Numbered from the stretch's first letter, positions 29,573 through 40,270 are shown. The stretch is DNA of 64,000 nucleotides from Lachnospiraceae bacterium (GCA_014239155.1 JAAZZQ010000078.1:51407-115406), one strand, 5' to 3'. The notes: generated by a model not told the origin, from the letters alone. Translations and numbers: made by a program.

Positions 29573-30613
29573 CTATTGTCGTTTGTCCAACAAATAATAT
29601 ATTTTCTGTGCAATTTGTTCCAACGGCACCTGCCAGTTTACCGCACCAATTTCATATGCCACCTTGGGCATACCATAGACGATACACGTCTTTTCATCCT
29701 GTCCTATCGTGCGCGCACCTGCATTTTTCATTGCCAAAAGCCCCTTGGCACCATCACTTCCCATACCAGTCATAAGCACGCCAATCGCTTCTTTTCCCGC
29801 TGCGCGGGCCACCGACTCAAACAGCGCATCCACTGACGGACAATGCCCTGTCACACGCGGACCATATCTGCATTCCACCTGATATCTTCCACTAATTTTC
29901 ACAACTCGCATCTGCTTATCCCCGGGTGCTAGAAGGATCTGACCAGGCTTTACCACATCTCCAGATACCGCTTCTTTCACCGAAACCTCACCTTCATTGT
30001 CCAAACGGTGAGCATACATCTGTGTATAGCCTTCTGGCATATGCTGCACCATTACAATTCCTGGAATATCCTTTTTTAAGCCGCGCACCACAGTAGCAAT
30101 CGCTTCCGTGCCCCCCGTTGATGCCCCAATTGCTATAATTGATGTTGTTGTAGAGTGCGTTTCAAATATTCTATTGCTGCTATTGTTTAGCACCTGTGTC
30201 AGCACTGGCACAGACAGCTTTTTTGCCGCTTTTAACCATTCTCCGCCCGCAAGCTTTTTTAGTCGATTGCAAATATTTTCCTGTTCAAGCAATCCAAAAT
30301 TTTTCCCACAAGCAATGAAATCCCTCGCCCCTGCACGAAATGCTGCATCCTCATACTGGGATTCTGCGATGACAAGTGTTGCAGTGCTTCGCTGTGGCAT
30401 AAGCTTTTCCAAAAATGTAATTCCTGGCATTCGAGGCAAATCATGACATAAAACCATCACATCGGGCTCGCATTCAATAATTTTGTCGCGCGCAGCATAG
30501 GCGTTATTTGCCTCCGCAACAATATCTAGATCTTTGTCTGCGCCAAGAATTGCACCAAGCCGCCTTCTCATCTCCAAATCTCCCACAACCAATAAAACCT
30601 TTAATTTTCCCAT
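29573..30613 (-). CDS. cheB: Protein-glutamate methylesterase CheB
   Basis: 346 aa; receiver + IAIGASTGGTEAIATVVRGL, MVQHMPEGYTQMYAHRL, GVLMTGMGSDGAKGLLAMKNAGARTIGQDE. Confidence 0.95.
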   Translation of the reverse strand: MGKLKVLLVVGDLEMRRRLGAILGADKDLDIVAEANNAYAARDKIIECEPDVMVLCHDLPRMPGITFLEKLMPQRSTATLVIAESQYEDAAFRAGARDFIACGKNFGLLEQENICNRLKKLAGGEWLKAAKKLSVPVLTQVLNNSSNRIFETHSTTTSIIAIGASTGGTEAIATVVRGLKKDIPGIVMVQHMPEGYTQMYAHRLDNEGEVSVKEAVSGDVVKPGQILLAPGDKQMRVVKISGRYQVECRYGPRVTGHCPSVDALFESVARAAGKEAIGVLMTGMGSDGAKGLLAMKNAGARTIGQDEKTCIVYGMPKVAYEIGAVNWQVPLEQIAQKIYYLLDKRQ

Positions 30614-30628
30614 ATTCTTTCTCCTAAA

Positions 30629-31432
30629 TCACTTTTTATATATGGATGGTCTTATATACTGGAACCGGGAATGGTTCTGGCTCATAGATTCCGTGGAACC
30701 AATAAAGAGGTACCCGCCGGGTGCCATTTTCTCATAAATATTGTTTAATAATCGCTCCTTGGTCGGCTCATCAAAATAAATCATAACATTCCTGATAAAC
30801 ACAACGTGAAGCGGTTTTCTAAAGGGCAGCGGATTCATTAGATTAAGCTGCCGGAACAACACTTCCTTTCTGAGTTCGTCTTTTACACGATATTCATCAG
30901 GATTAATCTGTTTAAAAAAACGGCGCACATACTGATTGGGTAGCTGCTCTACAGAATTTTTGGCATATATACCCTTCACTGCTTTCTCGAGCACTTTTGT
31001 GTCAATATCCGTAGCAAGTACTTTCGTGTCCCACTCTGCCTGCTCTAATCCTAAAAAATCTTTGCAGAGCATTGCAAGCGTGTACGGCTCCTCCCCTGTC
31101 GAGGAGGCAGCGCACCAGATATGCCAATCCCTTGTGTTTTCTGTACGCATTTTCAACTCTGGAAAAACGGTCTGTTTTAAATACAAAAACTGTTCATACT
31201 CCCTCCAAAAATATGTATGGTTTGTTGTGAGGGCGTTCATCAGATCTTCTGCCTCCGGTCCTGATGGAAACCGCTCCACACGGTCCATAAACGCATCGTA
31301 GGAGCTGTAACCCTTTCGTTGCATATAACTATCAAGTCTTCCCTGAACCAAAACCTTCTTTTCGTTTAAGTTGATACCAGCTTTATTTTTTACATAAGCC
31401 GCCACTCTCTGAAACTCTTGTTCTGTTATCAT
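30629..31432 (-). CDS. cheR: Protein-glutamate methyltransferase CheR
   Basis: 267 aa; WCAASSTGEEPYTLAMLC, LATDIDTKVLEKAVKGIY, FIRNVMIYFDEPTKERLL. Confidence 0.95.
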   Translation of the reverse strand: MITEQEFQRVAAYVKNKAGINLNEKKVLVQGRLDSYMQRKGYSSYDAFMDRVERFPSGPEAEDLMNALTTNHTYFWREYEQFLYLKQTVFPELKMRTENTRDWHIWCAASSTGEEPYTLAMLCKDFLGLEQAEWDTKVLATDIDTKVLEKAVKGIYAKNSVEQLPNQYVRRFFKQINPDEYRVKDELRKEVLFRQLNLMNPLPFRKPLHVVFIRNVMIYFDEPTKERLLNNIYEKMAPGGYLFIGSTESMSQNHSRFQYIRPSIYKK

Positions 31433-31566
31433 TTGAGAAACCTTCTATCCACCTAATTTATATCTAATTATTACTTTATTTCAACAATTAGACACACCGT
31501 ATAGATGATTATACCATTGAGTGCCTAAATTGTCAAAATATTTGCTACCGCTTCTTAAACTTAGGT

Positions 31567-32118
31567 TTACCCTATATATACAATTTTTTCGCTTAATTCA
31601 TCCGCTGTTTCTTGGTCTAAAAGCGAAGCAATAATTTCAAGCGAGAACGCAATCGCCGTTCCCATACCGCGACTTGTAATAATATTTCCTGATTTTACCA
31701 CTTTGTCAAAGCAAACCTCTGCTCCAGACAGTTCCGCCTCCATACCAGGATAAATACAAGCCCTCTTTCCTTCTAGCAGACCCATATGTCCAAATATACT
31801 AGGCGCTGCACAAATTGCCGCAATCAATTTACCACGCTCATAAAACTTCCGAAGCTGTTCTGTCAACTTTGTACATGCTTCAAGGTTCTTGGTTCCTGGC
31901 ATACCACCCGGACAGACCAGAATATCAAAACAGTCAAAGTCAAGTGCATCAACCTTTGCATCCATCGCCACAGAAATATTGTGACTTCCTGTAACATATG
32001 TTTCGTTGTCGACTGCGACACAGACTGTCTCAATCCCTGCGCGCCGCAGCAAATCCACCACTGTGAGCGCTTCAATTTCCTCATAACCTGTTCCAAAAAA
32101 TACTGCTGCTTTATTCAT
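31567..32118 (-). CDS. DJ-1/PfpI family protein
   Basis: MNKAAVFFGTGYEEIEALTVVDLLRRAGIETVCVAV...LIAAICAAPSIFGHMGLLEGKRACIYPGME. Confidence 0.9.
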   Translation of the reverse strand: MNKAAVFFGTGYEEIEALTVVDLLRRAGIETVCVAVDNETYVTGSHNISVAMDAKVDALDFDCFDILVCPGGMPGTKNLEACTKLTEQLRKFYERGKLIAAICAAPSIFGHMGLLEGKRACIYPGMEAELSGAEVCFDKVVKSGNIITSRGMGTAIAFSLEIIASLLDQETADELSEKIVYIG

Positions 32119-32283
32119 ATTTGTTACCTCTCTTTCTAAAAACATACACAAAAAATCTTTCAGCAAACTTATTTTACCACATTTTGTACAAATTTGTGAA
32201 AGAATTTGCATCTTTTGTTTCCGATTTTGCAAATTTTCATATAAAATGTTATGCTATAATATTATCCATAAAGAACCCACAAA

Positions 32284-32396
32284 TCGAGTAAGGAAGTCTT
32301 TCCCTACTTGCGTGCCGGATGTCTGCCAGCTTGCTGACATATTTCATTTGGACACCCGTGTGCATAACTGGCAGCCATTCTTGACAGAATCGCTGC
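32284..32396 (+). repeat. Intergenic structured repeat, copy B (5' of GH53 gene)
   Basis: GAGTAAGGAAGTCTTTCCCTACTTG hairpin + CGTGCCGGATGTCTGCCAGCTTGCTGACATATTTCATTTGGACACCCGTGTGCATA core + hairpin GCAGCCATTCTTGACAGAATCGCTGC. Confidence 0.75.
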
Positions 32397-32411
32397 AAAA
32401 AGGAGGAACAC

Positions 32412-34508
32412 ATGAAAAAGAAAACAATGATCACAGTCCTTTTGGCAGCTGCCCTGTCCTTCACTGGATGCGGCGCTGGTGCAGACCAAACTTCTGTGGA
32501 CACACCCCCTACTAAAACTGAAGAATCAACTGTAGTAAGTCCCGAATCATCCGTTTCCGAGACTGTTGCCGCGGAACCCCCAATCCAAACACCACTGCAG
32601 ACAACAAACGCCTTTCCACTGCCTACTGCCGCAGAAGACGCTGGCATTTATGTGGAGCCAATTCCAAATCTTTCGGATAATTTCATTCGTGGAATGGATG
32701 TGTCCTCTATCCTTGCAGAAGAAAAAAGCGGTGTAAAATATTACAGTGCAGATGGCAAAGAACAAGACGTGTTTACTACAATGGCAGAAGCCGGCGTCAA
32801 CTATGCGCGCATTCGCATCTGGAATGACCCCTTTGATGAGAATGGCAATGGATATGGGGGTGGAAATAACGATCTGGCAACCGCTATTGCACTTGGAAAA
32901 CGCGCCACAGAAAACGGTATGAAAGTCTGTATTGATTTTCATTATTCAGATTTTTGGGCAGATCCTTCCAAACAAATGTGCCCGAAAGCATGGGTTGATT
33001 TCTCGCTTGAAGAAAAGTCAAACGCCCTGTATGAATTTACAAAGGACAGCCTGACACAACTTTTGGAAAATGGCGTTGATGTCTGTATGGTTCAAGTTGG
33101 AAATGAAACCAACAATGGCATGGCAGGCGAAACACAAATTCCCAATATTGCAAAGCTTATGAGTTCTGGCAGCAAGGCAATCCGTGAAGTCGCAGAAAGT
33201 TATAACAAAGACATTCAAGTAGCATTACATTATACAAATGCAAACGACTATGATGGTCTTGATTCTATTTTGTATAAACTCTCCTCTTTTCAGGTAGACT
33301 ATGATATTTTTGCGCTGTCCTACTATCCATACTGGCATGGCACTTTTGAAAATCTTCAGAAGGTTATGGCGAATATCCAAGACAAATATGGTAAAAAAAC
33401 GCTGATTGCTGAGACTGCTTACTGTTATACTACAGAAGACACTGACGGTTCAGGAAACAGTGTTAGCGAAGCAGACTTGATTGACGCCTATGGCGCCACT
33501 GTTCAAAGTCAATCCACCGCTCTGCGTGATGTCTGCGCCACCGCCAATGATGCGGGCGCGCTAGGTGTTTTTTACTGGGAAGGCGCTTGGATTACAGTCG
33601 GTGATGTAAACGCTGACAATAGCCCTATCTGGGAAGAATTTGGATCTGGCTGGGCAAGCAGTTATGCGGCAGCATATGATCCCAATGATGCTGGAAAATA
33701 CTATGGTGGCTGTTCTTGGGATAATCAGGCTTTATTTGACGCAACTGGAAAGCCGTTAGAATCCTTAAATACTTTTAAGTGGTTAAAGTATGGCACCAAC
33801 GCTGAACCTGCAATTGATATGATTAACGTTCCAACAGTCACATGTAATATTGGTTCTGACGTGGAGATGCCTGAAACTGTAGATGTTGTCTACAACAACC
33901 GTGCCCTAAATGCATCTATGCCTGTCGAATGGTATGAGGAGATGGTACTCAATATCGATACTTCCAAGGTTGGCACTTATGAGATTACAGGTAGAGTCCT
34001 TGACGAAAAGTCTGGTTCAGATAATCAAACTGAGACCTTTTGTGTTGTCAATGTGGAGAGACTTAACTATGTGTCCAATCCAAGCTTTGAAGATTCTGAT
34101 ACCTCCATGTGGAAAGTCTCTTATGAAGGAGACAAAAATCCTACTGATTTTCAGAAAAAAGAGACAGACGCACACTCTGGGGAATATTCCTTCCATTTCT
34201 GGTCAGAATCTGATATGTCATTTAACATTGAACAAGAATTTAAAGATTTAGAATCCGGAACCTATGAGCTAAAAGCCTGTTTCCAAGGCGGTGATATTGA
34301 CGAGAGTGCCCAAATGGAACTCTACGCCAATATTAACGAAACAACTGTTTCCGATCCATTTACTGCACAGGGATATGCAAACTGGCAAGAACCTACAATA
34401 TCTTCTATAAAAGTTACAGATGGTACACTAAAAATTGGAATCCACATTCAATGTGGCGCAAAGGGCTGGGGAACAATTGACGATTTTACATTACACAAAA
34501 TTGACTGA
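32412..34508 (+). CDS. GH53 arabinogalactan endo-beta-1,4-galactanase, secreted lipoprotein
   Basis: 698 aa; lipobox LSFTGCGAG; FIRGMDVSSILAEEKSGVKYY, GVNYARIRIWNDPFDENGNGYGGGNND, CIDFHYSDFWADPSKQ, MVQVGNETNNGMAGE. Confidence 0.93.
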   Translation: MKKKTMITVLLAAALSFTGCGAGADQTSVDTPPTKTEESTVVSPESSVSETVAAEPPIQTPLQTTNAFPLPTAAEDAGIYVEPIPNLSDNFIRGMDVSSILAEEKSGVKYYSADGKEQDVFTTMAEAGVNYARIRIWNDPFDENGNGYGGGNNDLATAIALGKRATENGMKVCIDFHYSDFWADPSKQMCPKAWVDFSLEEKSNALYEFTKDSLTQLLENGVDVCMVQVGNETNNGMAGETQIPNIAKLMSSGSKAIREVAESYNKDIQVALHYTNANDYDGLDSILYKLSSFQVDYDIFALSYYPYWHGTFENLQKVMANIQDKYGKKTLIAETAYCYTTEDTDGSGNSVSEADLIDAYGATVQSQSTALRDVCATANDAGALGVFYWEGAWITVGDVNADNSPIWEEFGSGWASSYAAAYDPNDAGKYYGGCSWDNQALFDATGKPLESLNTFKWLKYGTNAEPAIDMINVPTVTCNIGSDVEMPETVDVVYNNRALNASMPVEWYEEMVLNIDTSKVGTYEITGRVLDEKSGSDNQTETFCVVNVERLNYVSNPSFEDSDTSMWKVSYEGDKNPTDFQKKETDAHSGEYSFHFWSESDMSFNIEQEFKDLESGTYELKACFQGGDIDESAQMELYANINETTVSDPFTAQGYANWQEPTISSIKVTDGTLKIGIHIQCGAKGWGTIDDFTLHKID

Positions 34509-34527
34509 TTTTTTATCAATATTATAC

Positions 34528-34556
34528 TCACGGTAAATAAAATTTGCCGTGAGTAC
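34528..34556. terminator. Hairpin downstream of the GH53 gene
   Basis: ACTCACGGtaaataaaatttgCCGTGAGT. Confidence 0.45.
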
Positions 34557-34581
34557 TACGCCAACCGCAAAGCGATACAAT

Positions 34582-35073
34582 TCAAAAGTATCGCTCCATC
34601 AGCGGTTTCAGTTTATATGCCAACATTCCTATCAGGCAGCCAGTCACAAGTCCTGCGGTCAACAAAACTGGAATATACAATGTTATCCTTAAATTCTGTA
34701 CCACCAGGACTGCAACTGCCAATTGTCCCAGATTATGACTCACTCCGCCAGCAATGCTAACTCCTGTAACAGAAAACCAGTTTGTTTTTTTTAAAAGAAG
34801 CATTGTCCCTAAGCTTAGCATTCCTCCTACAAGACTGTAAATCATCATAGACATACTACCGAACAAAAAAGAAACAAGTACAATGCGCATCACCTGTATC
34901 GCAAACACTTGACCTGCGGGAAACTGATACAGCGCTAGAACAATAACAATATTTGCAATGCCAAGCTTTACCCCCGGCAATCCAAAATGAAATGGAATTA
35001 ATGCCTCCACATATCCAAATATCATTGCCAGCGTAGTCAATATGGCGCAGTACGCTACGCTTTTTGTCTTCAT
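34582..35073 (-). CDS. Gx transporter / heptaprenyl diphosphate synthase component I family membrane protein
   Basis: MKTKSVAYCAILTTLAMIFGYVEALIPFHFGLPGVKLGIANIVIVLALYQF; start at MKTKS with SD GAGGTGG. Confidence 0.85.
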   Translation of the reverse strand: MKTKSVAYCAILTTLAMIFGYVEALIPFHFGLPGVKLGIANIVIVLALYQFPAGQVFAIQVMRIVLVSFLFGSMSMMIYSLVGGMLSLGTMLLLKKTNWFSVTGVSIAGGVSHNLGQLAVAVLVVQNLRITLYIPVLLTAGLVTGCLIGMLAYKLKPLMERYF

Positions 35074-35119
35074 ATCCACCTCTATCCTAAAACACTCTAA
35101 CAAAACCAAAAAATACTTT

Positions 35120-35491
35120 TTATGGGACAATTACATCTACTTGCCCCGAATGCTGCTCTCCTATTACTTCAATCACCAACTTGTGCGGCAGACAAATAAT
35201 TGTTTGACCATTATTTTGAATTGGTTTATACGCTATACAATATTTGTCCGGGCAATCTGCTTCATCCATATATGCAGATCCACTTTGTATGATAACTCTA
35301 TTGTATCCTAATGTATCATTGATTGTAATGGTTTGATTTTGAGATAGATTATACTCCCCATATAATTTGCCATCTATTGTAATGTGAATAACTTCTCCTG
35401 CGTGTCTCCAAACTGGCAAAATCATCTGCGCAGATATCACTATAATCAAAATGATTGTAGCAATTAATAGAAAATCTCTTTTTTGAAACAT
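35120..35491 (-). CDS. NusG domain II-containing protein
   Basis: N-terminal TM; EYNLSQNQTITINDTLGYNRVIIQSGSAYMDEADCPDKYCIAYKPIQNNGQTIICLPHKLVIEV. Confidence 0.85.
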   Translation of the reverse strand: MFQKRDFLLIATIILIIVISAQMILPVWRHAGEVIHITIDGKLYGEYNLSQNQTITINDTLGYNRVIIQSGSAYMDEADCPDKYCIAYKPIQNNGQTIICLPHKLVIEVIGEQHSGQVDVIVP

Positions 35492-35640
35492 ATTACCTTT
35501 TCCCTGCTTGCCGCGTTCCATGCCCCTATCTTATCTATATAAGTTGTACATCAAAAAATGACATGTTTCCTTTTCATGCCATTTCTAAAGAAATCACATT
35601 ATGCGACATTGAATGTACTGGCGGATTTTTCAAACATATC

Positions 35641-36588
35641 CTAGTACGAAATAATCTCATATCCGTCCTCTGTGACTAAAATCTGTATCTCCCATTGCGC
35701 TGAAGGCAAGCCGTCCTCAGTATAGACCGTCCATCCATCATCATCCGAAATATATATATCTTCTTTTCCCATATTAATCATAGGCTCAATTGTAAAAACC
35801 ATTCCCGGCACCATCAACATTCCAGTATCCTTTTGACAGACATAACTAACCCACGGGTCCTCATGAAATTCAAGACCGACACCATGTCCGCCAATCTCCC
35901 GCACCACAGAATAACCATTCTGCACTGCAAACTCGTGAATCGCAGCACCCATATCCCCGATTTTTCTCCACGGCTGAATATATTGCAGACCAATTTCCAG
36001 ACTTTGTTTGGTAATCTCCACCAGACGCCTCTTCTCCGCAGAGACATTTCCTATACAATACATTCTTGAGGAATCCGAAAAATAGCCTTTGTATTTTGTA
36101 GACACATCTACATTCACAATATCCCCATCCTTTAAAATTTCGTTTTTGGACGGAATCCCATGACATACAACATTATTAATAGAAGTACAAACACTCTTTG
36201 GATACCCCTCATAATTCAAGGTTGCTGCAATTGCATTGTACTTTTTAGTAATAGTACACACCCAATTATCAATTTCCTGCGTTGATATTCCTGCCTGAAT
36301 ATGCTCGTCAATATAATTCAAAATTTCTATGTTAATCTTCGCACTTTCACGAATCCCTTGTACTTGCACAGGGTTTTTAATAATACGCCTCGGTGGTACT
36401 AAAATACATTTATGCCTGTATTCATCAAGTTTTTCATCAAAAGAACAATGACACTTTTTATACTTTTTGCCACTTCCACACCAACAATCGTCATTTCGTC
36501 CCAGCTTTTCTTCCGCTTCTATCTCAAAAGAGTTTTTATTGGATACCTTCTTGCGCATTAAATTATATTCCAAAATACTTTTTTGCAT
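35641..36588 (-). CDS. map: Methionine aminopeptidase with N-terminal SEC-C zinc-binding motif
   Basis: LGRNDDCWCGSGKKYKKCH (SEC-C) followed by type I MetAP: SVCTSINNVVCHGIPS, GHGVGLEFHEDPWVSY, FTIEPMINMG. Confidence 0.9.
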   Translation of the reverse strand: MQKSILEYNLMRKKVSNKNSFEIEAEEKLGRNDDCWCGSGKKYKKCHCSFDEKLDEYRHKCILVPPRRIIKNPVQVQGIRESAKINIEILNYIDEHIQAGISTQEIDNWVCTITKKYNAIAATLNYEGYPKSVCTSINNVVCHGIPSKNEILKDGDIVNVDVSTKYKGYFSDSSRMYCIGNVSAEKRRLVEITKQSLEIGLQYIQPWRKIGDMGAAIHEFAVQNGYSVVREIGGHGVGLEFHEDPWVSYVCQKDTGMLMVPGMVFTIEPMINMGKEDIYISDDDGWTVYTEDGLPSAQWEIQILVTEDGYEIISY

Positions 36589-36775
36589 CGCTTTGTCTCC
36601 CGTTTTCACCATATCTTTTTAAGGTCGTTGGCCCCCTATTGCAAGCACCAAGTTATACAAAACCAACTGTAATTTCTATCTTACACTTAGTTTCGTGATA
36701 TGGCAAGAAAAAATTACGATTCACGGGGAATGCACATAAACTGCACGTTTTGTAAAAACATAATTAAAAAAACTA

Positions 36776-37978
36776 TCATTTGAGCATTTCCGAATGATTG
36801 ACAATCGACGTATTATACAAAAACAAGATATCTGCTTCTGCAAAATCTACATATGTTCCAATTCGTGTGGAATCAATATAGCGCAAATCAATTAGAACAA
36901 TCTCCCTATACGCCTCCAGTAAAAGAGGCGCAAGACTGCTTGTATAAGAATCACGAAACAAAATCAGCCGTTTTTGTGAAGACGCTTTTGGACTTCTAAT
37001 AACTTGCAAGGAAGACGCACCGCCCACAAAGATATCATACTTGTCAAGGCTCTTTCCATCCTCAAGTTTTTCTGTCTGATAAACCATCTTCCAAACTGCT
37101 CCTTGCTCATCTGGCAGCATCACTGTTGTGGTCTTTTTCCCGCTTTGCATATTTTCCTCTAGGCTCCACACCCGCGCGGCATCCGTCACTTCACTTGTGA
37201 GATACACCATCGTATCTGGTTCCATAGGAAGTGCTGCCTGACCATAGTAAACACCATAAAAATTTTTGATTTTATTTTCTGTAAATGTTTCTTGACTATC
37301 CGTAGAAAAAGATAAAAGTCCTACCACACCGAGCGCGTCTGCAACATGGCATGCGACACCGAGAATCCGCTCTTGACGCCAGTGTGTATCTGTGTAATAA
37401 TAGTCGTCGATTGACAATTCTGACATAATATCCATATATTGAAACGCTGCATCCGGAACGTCATCTGCACTGAGCGCTTGCGATAGAAGGTCGATTATAC
37501 GCTTATAATCCATTGATGGAAAACCATTTTGTTGTGCCAAAAAATAGTTTTTATCCGGCACAATGGCATACCAAACTGTCTGTTCTGGAAAATATTGCTG
37601 TCGAAGTCCTTTCATCTTGTCCGAAAGCCTCTTAACTGATGCCTCATTTAGCGGATATTCCAATTTTGACGCATGACCATCCACAACATAAATATCATTA
37701 TTTTCTTTCTGTTGCAATATATCATAGGCAAAAGACGCTTTAATGCGTCGAAGTCCATCTCGAAATGGGAAGTGGTCGAGCAGATATTTTTCTGTATCGT
37801 CCATAAAAGACTTATCCATCAAATTTTTTACCGTCAGTTTAGGTTTCTCCGCCAAACGACGGCGCTCAGCGCTAGAAATAGCCTTCTTGGGAGAAATTAT
37901 CATAATCACCATCACACTTACCAGACAGAAAACAAAACCATAGATTGTGATATATTGTTTCCACTTACTTTCTTTCAC
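36776..37978 (-). CDS. DHHW-family / AlgX-like protein (module 1)
   Basis: 400 aa; N-terminal TM; DHFPFRDGLRRIKA, TDTHWRQERILGVA, LFRDSYTSSLAPLL. Confidence 0.75.
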   Translation of the reverse strand: MKESKWKQYITIYGFVFCLVSVMVIMIISPKKAISSAERRRLAEKPKLTVKNLMDKSFMDDTEKYLLDHFPFRDGLRRIKASFAYDILQQKENNDIYVVDGHASKLEYPLNEASVKRLSDKMKGLRQQYFPEQTVWYAIVPDKNYFLAQQNGFPSMDYKRIIDLLSQALSADDVPDAAFQYMDIMSELSIDDYYYTDTHWRQERILGVACHVADALGVVGLLSFSTDSQETFTENKIKNFYGVYYGQAALPMEPDTMVYLTSEVTDAARVWSLEENMQSGKKTTTVMLPDEQGAVWKMVYQTEKLEDGKSLDKYDIFVGGASSLQVIRSPKASSQKRLILFRDSYTSSLAPLLLEAYREIVLIDLRYIDSTRIGTYVDFAEADILFLYNTSIVNHSEMLK

Positions 37979-38032
37979 AAAGCTACCTCCCGAAAATCAA
38001 AAATGCATTCTAAACGATACTTCAAACACGCT

Positions 38033-39520
38033 CTAAAATCGGAAATACAAAAACGGATTAAAAGAACCATCAATTAAATAGGCCGTGCAGAGCACCATCA
38101 CACAGAGCACCATTGCACTTGTCAATACATATATTATTTTGTTTCCAATCCTAACTGTTTGCAACCTTTCTTGCAGCTTTGTCCAAATCCACAATGGCAG
38201 CGGCGTTGAACCAAGTAGACCAACACACAATATTATCATCCGATTGCGCATCACATATGCATACACTGCATGCTCCACGCTCCCCAAATTGTGAGCAATA
38301 TGGCTTCCCTGCGCAAACAATGCTTGTATATCTGCCACGGCATTGGATAAGCTATCATTATGAAATATCAAAAAACTTATCAGTATTATAAAAATTACAT
38401 ATCCATGTTTTACAATACCTATCAATGCCTTTGCCAAATCTTTTTTTAAAACACTTTTACTGTCCATTGCACTGCCAGAATTTTTCCTATTGCCAAACAG
38501 CCTCCCCACTCCTTTTTCCATAACAAGCAGCACCGCAAACAAAAGTCCCCACACTATAAAGTTCCATCCAGCTCCATGCCACAACCCAGTAAAAAGCCAA
38601 ACTACAAAAATATTCAGTATCCATCTTGGCATACAAACTCGGTTTCCTCCCATTGGAATATAAACATAGTCCCGAAACCATGCGCCAAGTGTGATGTGCC
38701 ACCGTCGCCAGAACTCAGTAACGCTTTGAGAAATAAACGGATATCTAAAATTTTCTGGGAACGAAAAACCAAAAATGCCGCCTAACCCAATCGCCATGTC
38801 TGAATACCCTGAAAAATCAAAATATATCTGCAACGACACTGCGATTGCATATGCCCATGACAGTGTTAGATTGCGCTGACTAAGCGCCGCAACCTCCGCC
38901 ACAAACTCACCAATAACATTGGCAATCAATACTTTTTTGCCCAACCCAACCACAAAGCGCACTAGGCCCTGCCCAAAGCTTTTATGAAATTTAGAAAAAT
39001 CAATGCCTTTTGTAAGTGTTTGTTCAATCTCGCTGTAACGGACAATGGGTCCTGCAACCAACTGCGGAAAAAGCGTCACATATGCCGCATAAGTAACAAG
39101 GTTTTTTTGTCGCTTTACCCTGCCACAGTACACATCCACACAGTAACTTACAATCTGAAACGTATAGAACGAAATACCAATTGGAAGCGCAATGGTCTTT
39201 GTCCGAATACCAAATATTGTGTCCATAAAAAAATGAAAATATTTAAAATAAAATAACGCTGCAAATGGCAAAAGAACAGACAGAATATAGAATATTCCGG
39301 CTGCCCTTCTTTCCCGAAATCTGTCCACAAACCACAAAAGCACATAGGAAATCACAATCTGCGCAAGCATGAGAAGAACGTACACTGGTTCTCCCCATGC
39401 ATAGAACAGAAGCGACATTACAAGCAATACTAAATTCTTCCCTTTCTGCGGCACAAAAAAATAAAATATTATGGTCAATGGCAGAAACAAATATAAAAAT
39501 GTAATACTGGAAAAAAGCAT
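38033..39520 (-). CDS. MBOAT-family O-acyltransferase (module 1)
   Basis: 495 aa; LPIGISFYTFQIVSYCVDVYCGR, FPQLVAGPIVRY, QIYFDFSGYSDMAIGLGGIFGF, FWRRWHITLGAWFRDYVYIPMGG, GLWHGAGWNFIVWG. Confidence 0.93.
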   Translation of the reverse strand: MLFSSITFLYLFLPLTIIFYFFVPQKGKNLVLLVMSLLFYAWGEPVYVLLMLAQIVISYVLLWFVDRFRERRAAGIFYILSVLLPFAALFYFKYFHFFMDTIFGIRTKTIALPIGISFYTFQIVSYCVDVYCGRVKRQKNLVTYAAYVTLFPQLVAGPIVRYSEIEQTLTKGIDFSKFHKSFGQGLVRFVVGLGKKVLIANVIGEFVAEVAALSQRNLTLSWAYAIAVSLQIYFDFSGYSDMAIGLGGIFGFSFPENFRYPFISQSVTEFWRRWHITLGAWFRDYVYIPMGGNRVCMPRWILNIFVVWLFTGLWHGAGWNFIVWGLLFAVLLVMEKGVGRLFGNRKNSGSAMDSKSVLKKDLAKALIGIVKHGYVIFIILISFLIFHNDSLSNAVADIQALFAQGSHIAHNLGSVEHAVYAYVMRNRMIILCVGLLGSTPLPLWIWTKLQERLQTVRIGNKIIYVLTSAMVLCVMVLCTAYLIDGSFNPFLYFRF

Positions 39521-39535
39521 CGGTGCCTCTCCTAT

Positions 39536-40144
39536 TTATATTGGATTCGCCTTTTCAAGCTTATCTGAAACTTTCATATTTCGCGCCTCAGCCGCCGCAA
39601 TCGCTTTCTCAAGCACTGTGGAGGCTGTATCCTGATATCCCATCACAAAAAAAATATCATTGCCGACCAACACTGCGTACTGTTGTTCTGCTGTCACACA
39701 AACCCACTTTGACGGATTGATATTGTCCATAAGCTGCTGACGGATCGCTTCCGCATCCGCGTCATCTGTAGTTCTGATGTACACAGCACTATAAGCTGTC
39801 GAAGTCATCATAGACTCAGACAGATAAATTCCTGCAATGCCGTCCAAGTCCGTCAGACCCGTATGATATGAAATCATATCGGTATCCCCTAAGTCAAGCT
39901 CTGTTGTCATCACTTCCATTGGGAGCAGGTCTTCTGCCACGCCCCCATATACTTCATCCATAAATGCAGAAACTTCATCTACGCTGTTTAAATGCACCAT
40001 TCCTGCTGTGTCTACATTCTCCTGCGTCGGCACCTCATCTGAAGTTCTGTCACTCCTATTACCGCAACCTGTCAGCATTGACAGAGAAAGTGTCATTAAA
40101 ATTGCAGCTAATCCTATCTTATTCATTATTTTCCTTTTCTTCAT
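39536..40144 (-). CDS. DUF4358-type lipoprotein
   Basis: 202 aa; lipobox LSMLTGCGN; LDGIAGIYLSESMMTSTAYSAVYIRTTDDADAEAIRQQLMD. Confidence 0.75.
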   Translation of the reverse strand: MKKRKIMNKIGLAAILMTLSLSMLTGCGNRSDRTSDEVPTQENVDTAGMVHLNSVDEVSAFMDEVYGGVAEDLLPMEVMTTELDLGDTDMISYHTGLTDLDGIAGIYLSESMMTSTAYSAVYIRTTDDADAEAIRQQLMDNINPSKWVCVTAEQQYAVLVGNDIFFVMGYQDTASTVLEKAIAAAEARNMKVSDKLEKANPI

Positions 40145-40270
40145 ACAAATTTACTCCTCCTTTTAAAATTGCCTCTCGAAATCTCCCCTCCAAAAACTCT
40201 GGGAGTGCATCTGACATTCCTATTGTTACCGTGATTTTTCATAAGTATTCATTAAAATATATTGTTAAAA

